From: Candidatus Omnitrophota bacterium
GTDB lineage: Bacteria > Omnitrophota > Gorgyraeia > JAHIPI01
Reading direction: 5' to 3'
Assembly: GCA_030616695.1 (NCBI GenBank)
Contig: JAUWWU010000046.1
Location: 1-7,169 of the forward strand
Length of the DNA stretch: 7,169 nucleotides
The notes below the pieces were generated by a model. The model was not told where the DNA came from. It worked only from the letters and a program-made list of their open reading frames with translations, and ran no database searches. Of this stretch, positions 4,939 to 7,169 are shown one piece after another. The first letter of the stretch is position 1. Every line of letters starts with the position of its first letter. The translations under genes were made by a program, and so were the position numbers.

Positions 4939-5217
4939 TTATTTGCCTACAACTCTCGTTATTGATACATGGTGGCCCTTTTCGAACAGCATATTCATCA
5001 CCTGCGAGCATTCCACGTTCGCAGATACTGCCAGGCGAAAATAGTCACTCCCGGTTTCTAGCTCAGACGGTAACTTGGGCATTGGGTACGGGTTTTCATG
5101 CGGTAATTCCCCTTCGGGGTGCGCTACCTTGACAGTAACCATGACGCCGGCAACGGCGACTGTGCTCATGGCGAATAACAACGCGATTATAACAGATAAC
5201 ATCGCCAAATGTTTCAT
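4939..5217 (-). CDS. Small secreted protein of unknown function
   Basis: This is a 92-residue protein with a clear Sec signal peptide: MKH, a hydrophobic core over residues 4-20 and an AVA|G cleavage site after residue 23. The mature part is about 69 residues, begins GVMVTVKVAHPEGELPHENP, is Pro-rich in the middle and has a single Cys (C70) not placed for lipidation. I do not recognise a family. The ATG at 5217 is preferred over a GTG three codons upstream because AGGAGG lies 8 bases before it. The gene is monocistronic, with a terminator downstream and a 14-bp palindrome 38 bases upstream. A GC-rich CCCC-TTCG-GGGG hairpin falls inside the coding sequence. A periplasmic or extracellular role is inferred from the signal peptide alone. 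Confidence 0.75.
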   Translation of the reverse strand: MKHLAMLSVIIALLFAMSTVAVAGVMVTVKVAHPEGELPHENPYPMPKLPSELETGSDYFRLAVSANVECSQVMNMLFEKGHHVSITRVVGK

Positions 5218-5254
5218 TTTTCCCACCTCCTATCTTAACCAACCCTCGCCCTGT

Positions 5255-5268
5255 CACAATATATTGTG
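5255..5268. promoter_or_regulatory. 14-bp palindrome upstream of the secreted-protein gene
   Basis: CACAATATATTGTG is a perfect palindrome 38 bases upstream of the start codon. It contains a TATATT that could serve as a -10 box on the minus strand. Symmetry and location suit a dimeric repressor operator. No good -35 box was found. Confidence 0.35.
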
Positions 5269-5463
5269 GATGAGAGTCTCTGGATTTTGGTCCGCCTACA
5301 TCCCGCTTCTGTGGCCGAAAGCTCCAACGAACCAATTTGTACTGGACTATGCTTTTCATAATCTATATTTCTATCCAACCCTTTAAAATAGAACCGTTTC
5401 CCAAACCAATCGGGAACCTGCCCTAAATCCAATCGGAAAAGTGCCCCCTGCTCAATGCTAAGA

Positions 5464-5551
5464 TGGCGGAGGAGGTAGGATTCGAACCCACGGTACCCGA
5501 AGGTACAACGGTTTTCAAGACCGCCGCTTTCGACCGCTCAGCCACTCCTCC
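5464..5551 (-). tRNA. tRNA-Ser (anticodon UGA)
   Basis: An 88-base tRNA. The acceptor stem GGAGGAG pairs with CTCCTCC, followed by discriminator G and an encoded CCA. The anticodon stem GCGGT/ACCGT has one G-T pair, with loop CTTGAAA giving anticodon TGA (5515-5517), which reads UCN serine codons. The long variable arm GTACC-TTCG-GGTAC is diagnostic of class II tRNA-Ser. The T arm GTGGG/CCTAC encloses TTCGAAT. It begins 18 bases after the glycine-zipper gene on the same strand as serS and was probably cotranscribed with it. No terminator is obvious after it. Confidence 0.97.
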
Positions 5552-5569
5552 TATACTGAAAATATTTTA

Positions 5570-5929
5570 TTAATCCTCTTTTATGCCTTCCTTGTATCCC
5601 TGGGTATATCCCTGCTTAAAGCCGTTGCTAAAGCCTTCATTATAGCCCGAGGCATAGGCATCTTCCGAACTGAGCCTGCGCACTTCCTTTACCGTACCTA
5701 CCTGTTCTCCGGTAATAGAATCAAGGAGTGCCCCGCCGATAATATTCACTCCGGCGCCGGCAAGCGCGCCTTTCCACAGATCACCGCTGTCACCGCCCGA
5801 AACCGCGCCGCCTACGGCACCCGCGCCGGCTCCCAATAGGCCTTCCCTTATGATATTTTGCTGCGCGTAAGAGACGGCACACATCACAACTAATGCCGTT
5901 ACCATCAACGCGGCAAATATTCTTTTCAT
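5570..5929 (-). CDS. Secreted glycine-zipper protein with C-terminal [YF]xxG repeats
   Basis: This is a 119-residue protein. Residues 1-22 are a Sec signal peptide (MKRIF, hydrophobic core, SYA cleavage). Residues 30-68 are a Gly/Ala-rich segment with small-xxx-small spacing ([16 protein letters not shown], then [18 protein letters not shown]), typical of the glycine-zipper families of envelope proteins, which pack or pore-form in membranes. Residues 92-119 are seven tetrads in register: [28 protein letters not shown]. This spacing is like the deca-GX3 motif of the Yae1 family, though homology is not implied. A strong AGGAGGGG lies just before the ATG, in the 15-base gap after the metalloprotease gene. 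Envelope location is inferred; no precise function can be given. Confidence 0.85.
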   Translation of the reverse strand: MKRIFAALMVTALVVMCAVSYAQQNIIREGLLGAGAGAVGGAVSGGDSGDLWKGALAGAGVNIIGGALLDSITGEQVGTVKEVRRLSSEDAYASGYNEGFSNGFKQGYTQGYKEGIKED

Positions 5930-5944
5930 GATCCCCTCCTTTTA

Positions 5945-6607
5945 CTAAAAGAGTTGTTTGAAAATGACCCTGTATATATCAACCGACAAAAAATAGGTGT
6001 TGTTTAAAAAAGAGCGGAATGAAAAACTTTTAAACAGGAGCCCGAGCACGCCGGAAATCACAGCCAGATTCATCATGTATATCAATATCGAAGAGGTAAG
6101 ATACCCTGCTTTCACAAGGTCGGGCTGTTTCGTCTTTAGTGTATCGATGGTCATCACAATATGAAAGGCCAGGGTCAACCCCAACAGGAATATAAAATGC
6201 GACTGCGTCAAAAATCCCCACAGAAACGCATCACTGCTTATGTAATACGCTACAGCCAGTAGTATCGAATAAATGGGGACAAAGTAGGGACTTAATAAAA
6301 TAAAAAGGTTCGATTTGCTCGTCGACACGCTCCCGCCGGCAGAGGAAACCCTAAACGAGGTCACCCTGCCCAGGCAGAGCCAGGTGGCTAATACATGCAC
6401 TGTTTCGTGGCCCAACGTATAAAAATATGCCGGTTTAAATAAAAGGAGCTGGATCAGGCAGTAAGTCGCTATACCGCCTAAAAAATACTTTTGGCCTTCT
6501 GTGAAGACGATCTCCATATTGCCGAATTGCCTGTAAAAAGCGAGTGAAACGCTTATCACAAGCGGCAAAAATATCATGCCTACGGCTGTTTTAAAGGCCT
6601 TTCGCAT
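5945..6607 (-). CDS. M50-like membrane metallopeptidase
   Basis: This is a 220-residue polytopic membrane protein with likely membrane segments near residues 7-25, 43-62, 101-122, 129-152 and 167-192. HETVH at 67-71 is a zinc-binding HExxH, preceded by Gly as in the M50/M50B-like family. The following LGRVTSFRVSSAGG at 79-92 resembles the short loop after the active-site helix in such proteases. A candidate third zinc ligand is Asp155 in HIVMTIDTLK or Asp163, but the canonical NPDG motif is absent, so the assignment is to an M50B-like group and not to classic site-2 proteases. Its ATG lies 3 bases after the serS stop codon, suggesting translational coupling; an AAGGAG lies 18 bases upstream, rather far. 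Substrate unknown; the neighbouring secreted glycine-zipper protein is a conceivable partner, by context only. Confidence 0.72.
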   Translation of the reverse strand: MRKAFKTAVGMIFLPLVISVSLAFYRQFGNMEIVFTEGQKYFLGGIATYCLIQLLLFKPAYFYTLGHETVHVLATWLCLGRVTSFRVSSAGGSVSTSKSNLFILLSPYFVPIYSILLAVAYYISSDAFLWGFLTQSHFIFLLGLTLAFHIVMTIDTLKTKQPDLVKAGYLTSSILIYMMNLAVISGVLGLLFKSFSFRSFLNNTYFLSVDIYRVIFKQLF

Positions 6608-6610
6608 AAG

Positions 6611-7169
6611 TTATTCCGGCTTTATCTCCTTCAGCCCATCCATATAAGGCCGCAATGCTTTCGGAACGATCACAGTGCCGTTTTTGGTCTGATAATTTTC
6701 TATTATCGCGATAAGCAACCTCGCCGTGGCCACCCCTGAGCCGTTTAACGTGTGGACATAGCGAAGCTTCTGGGCCTTTTTGTCTTTATACCGGATATTA
6801 CTTCTCCGCGCCTGAAAATCTTCAAAATTACTGCAGCTTGAGACTTCGAGATATGTATTACTTGCCGCCGCCCTTAATTCTATGTCGTAGCACTTTGACG
6901 CGGCAAAGCTTATGCCTTCGGTAGAAAGCATTGACACCCTGTACGGCAATCCGAGAAGCCGTATCACCTTTTCCGCGTTCTGTAATAACGAGTCAAGTTC
7001 ATCGTAGGAGGTCTCGGGTTTAACGAATTTTACAAGCTCCACCTTATTAAACTGGTGGACCCTTGTAAGGCCTTTTGTATCCTTGCCGTACGAACCGGCC
7101 TCCCTTCTAAAGCAGGCCGTGTATGCGGTATAATAAAGGGGCAGTTTCTCCTCAGGGATGACCTCGTCC
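6611..7169 (-). CDS. serS: Seryl-tRNA synthetase, C-terminal part (5' end outside window)
   Basis: This enzyme charges tRNA-Ser with serine in the cytoplasm. The frame enters from the right edge and gives the last 185 residues of an enzyme usually about 425 long. Class II motif 2 is at residues 19-45 of the visible part ([22 protein letters not shown], with the ATP- and serine-contacting Arg and Glu). The serine-site Glu lies in LEVSSCSN, followed by DFQARR, and motif 3 is [10 protein letters not shown] at 141-150. The catalytic set is therefore intact. The segment before LEVSS reads [11 protein letters not shown], where many bacterial enzymes have a Trp-containing sequence, so it is somewhat divergent. 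A start-like GTG inside the gene at 7042 is not the true start. The gene heads a run that includes a tRNA-Ser, an apt pairing of enzyme and substrate. Confidence 0.97.
   Translation of the reverse strand, partial: DEVIPEEKLPLYYTAYTACFRREAGSYGKDTKGLTRVHQFNKVELVKFVKPETSYDELDSLLQNAEKVIRLLGLPYRVSMLSTEGISFAASKCYDIELRAAASNTYLEVSSCSNFEDFQARRSNIRYKDKKAQKLRYVHTLNGSGVATARLLIAIIENYQTKNGTVIVPKALRPYMDGLKEIKPE

Noticed and set aside
5105..5128. GC-rich CCCC-TTCG-GGGG hairpin
   Set aside because: It lies inside the coding region of the 92-residue secreted protein and is not followed by a T-run, so it is not treated as a terminator.
5235..5432. Minus-strand 65-codon ORF upstream of the secreted-protein gene
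   Set aside because: TTG start without Shine-Dalgarno, no recognisable domain, and it covers the palindrome and leader of the next gene. The surrounding sequence has a short CCAATCGG direct repeat but nothing convincing.

Overview
The window reads as a bacterial chromosome fragment of moderate GC with compact minus-strand gene blocks, bacterial Shine-Dalgarno sites and a tRNA with an encoded CCA end. The mix of a patatin fused to a cyclic-nucleotide domain, a glycine-zipper protein, and scattered intergenic repeats of the CGTCATTGCGAGG...CGAAGCAATC type resembles uncultivated lineages such as Candidatus Omnitrophota. That assignment is an impression, not something the sequence proves.

Layout. 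(1) 1-2876, minus strand: a Na+/phosphate cotransporter cut by the left edge, preceded by a 580-residue protein with a cNMP-binding-like domain, a ParA/MinD-like domain without a P-loop, and a patatin phospholipase domain. The latter may be read from a leaderless mRNA. (2) 2877-3484: a repeat-rich island with a 28-bp perfect palindrome, a small helix-turn-helix ORF, two ATTGC-type palindromic repeats and a 40-codon ORF with a strong ribosome binding site. (3) 3485-4198: a membrane protein resembling the glycerophosphodiester phosphodiesterase membrane domain family. (4) 4199-4700: a second copy of the HTH ORF, surrounded by three hairpins that share one architecture. (5) 4788-5268: a secreted small protein with its own intrinsic terminator and an upstream palindrome. 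(6) 5464-7169, minus strand: serS (cut by the right edge), an M50-like membrane metalloprotease, a glycine-zipper protein with [YF]xxG repeats, and tRNA-Ser(UGA), tightly packed and probably one transcript.

The most interesting material is the repeated HTH module. It is present as two ORFs (2940-3167 and 4406-4621) and one decayed, internally deleted trace (1064-1124). The second ORF is bracketed by hairpins built from a 4-bp outer stem, a symmetrical GAA/GAA internal loop and a 7-9 bp inner stem. The stems differ by compensating base changes. This looks like a small mobile or repeat-forming element whose function I cannot name. The decayed copy also overlaps a plausible promoter for the phosphate transporter.
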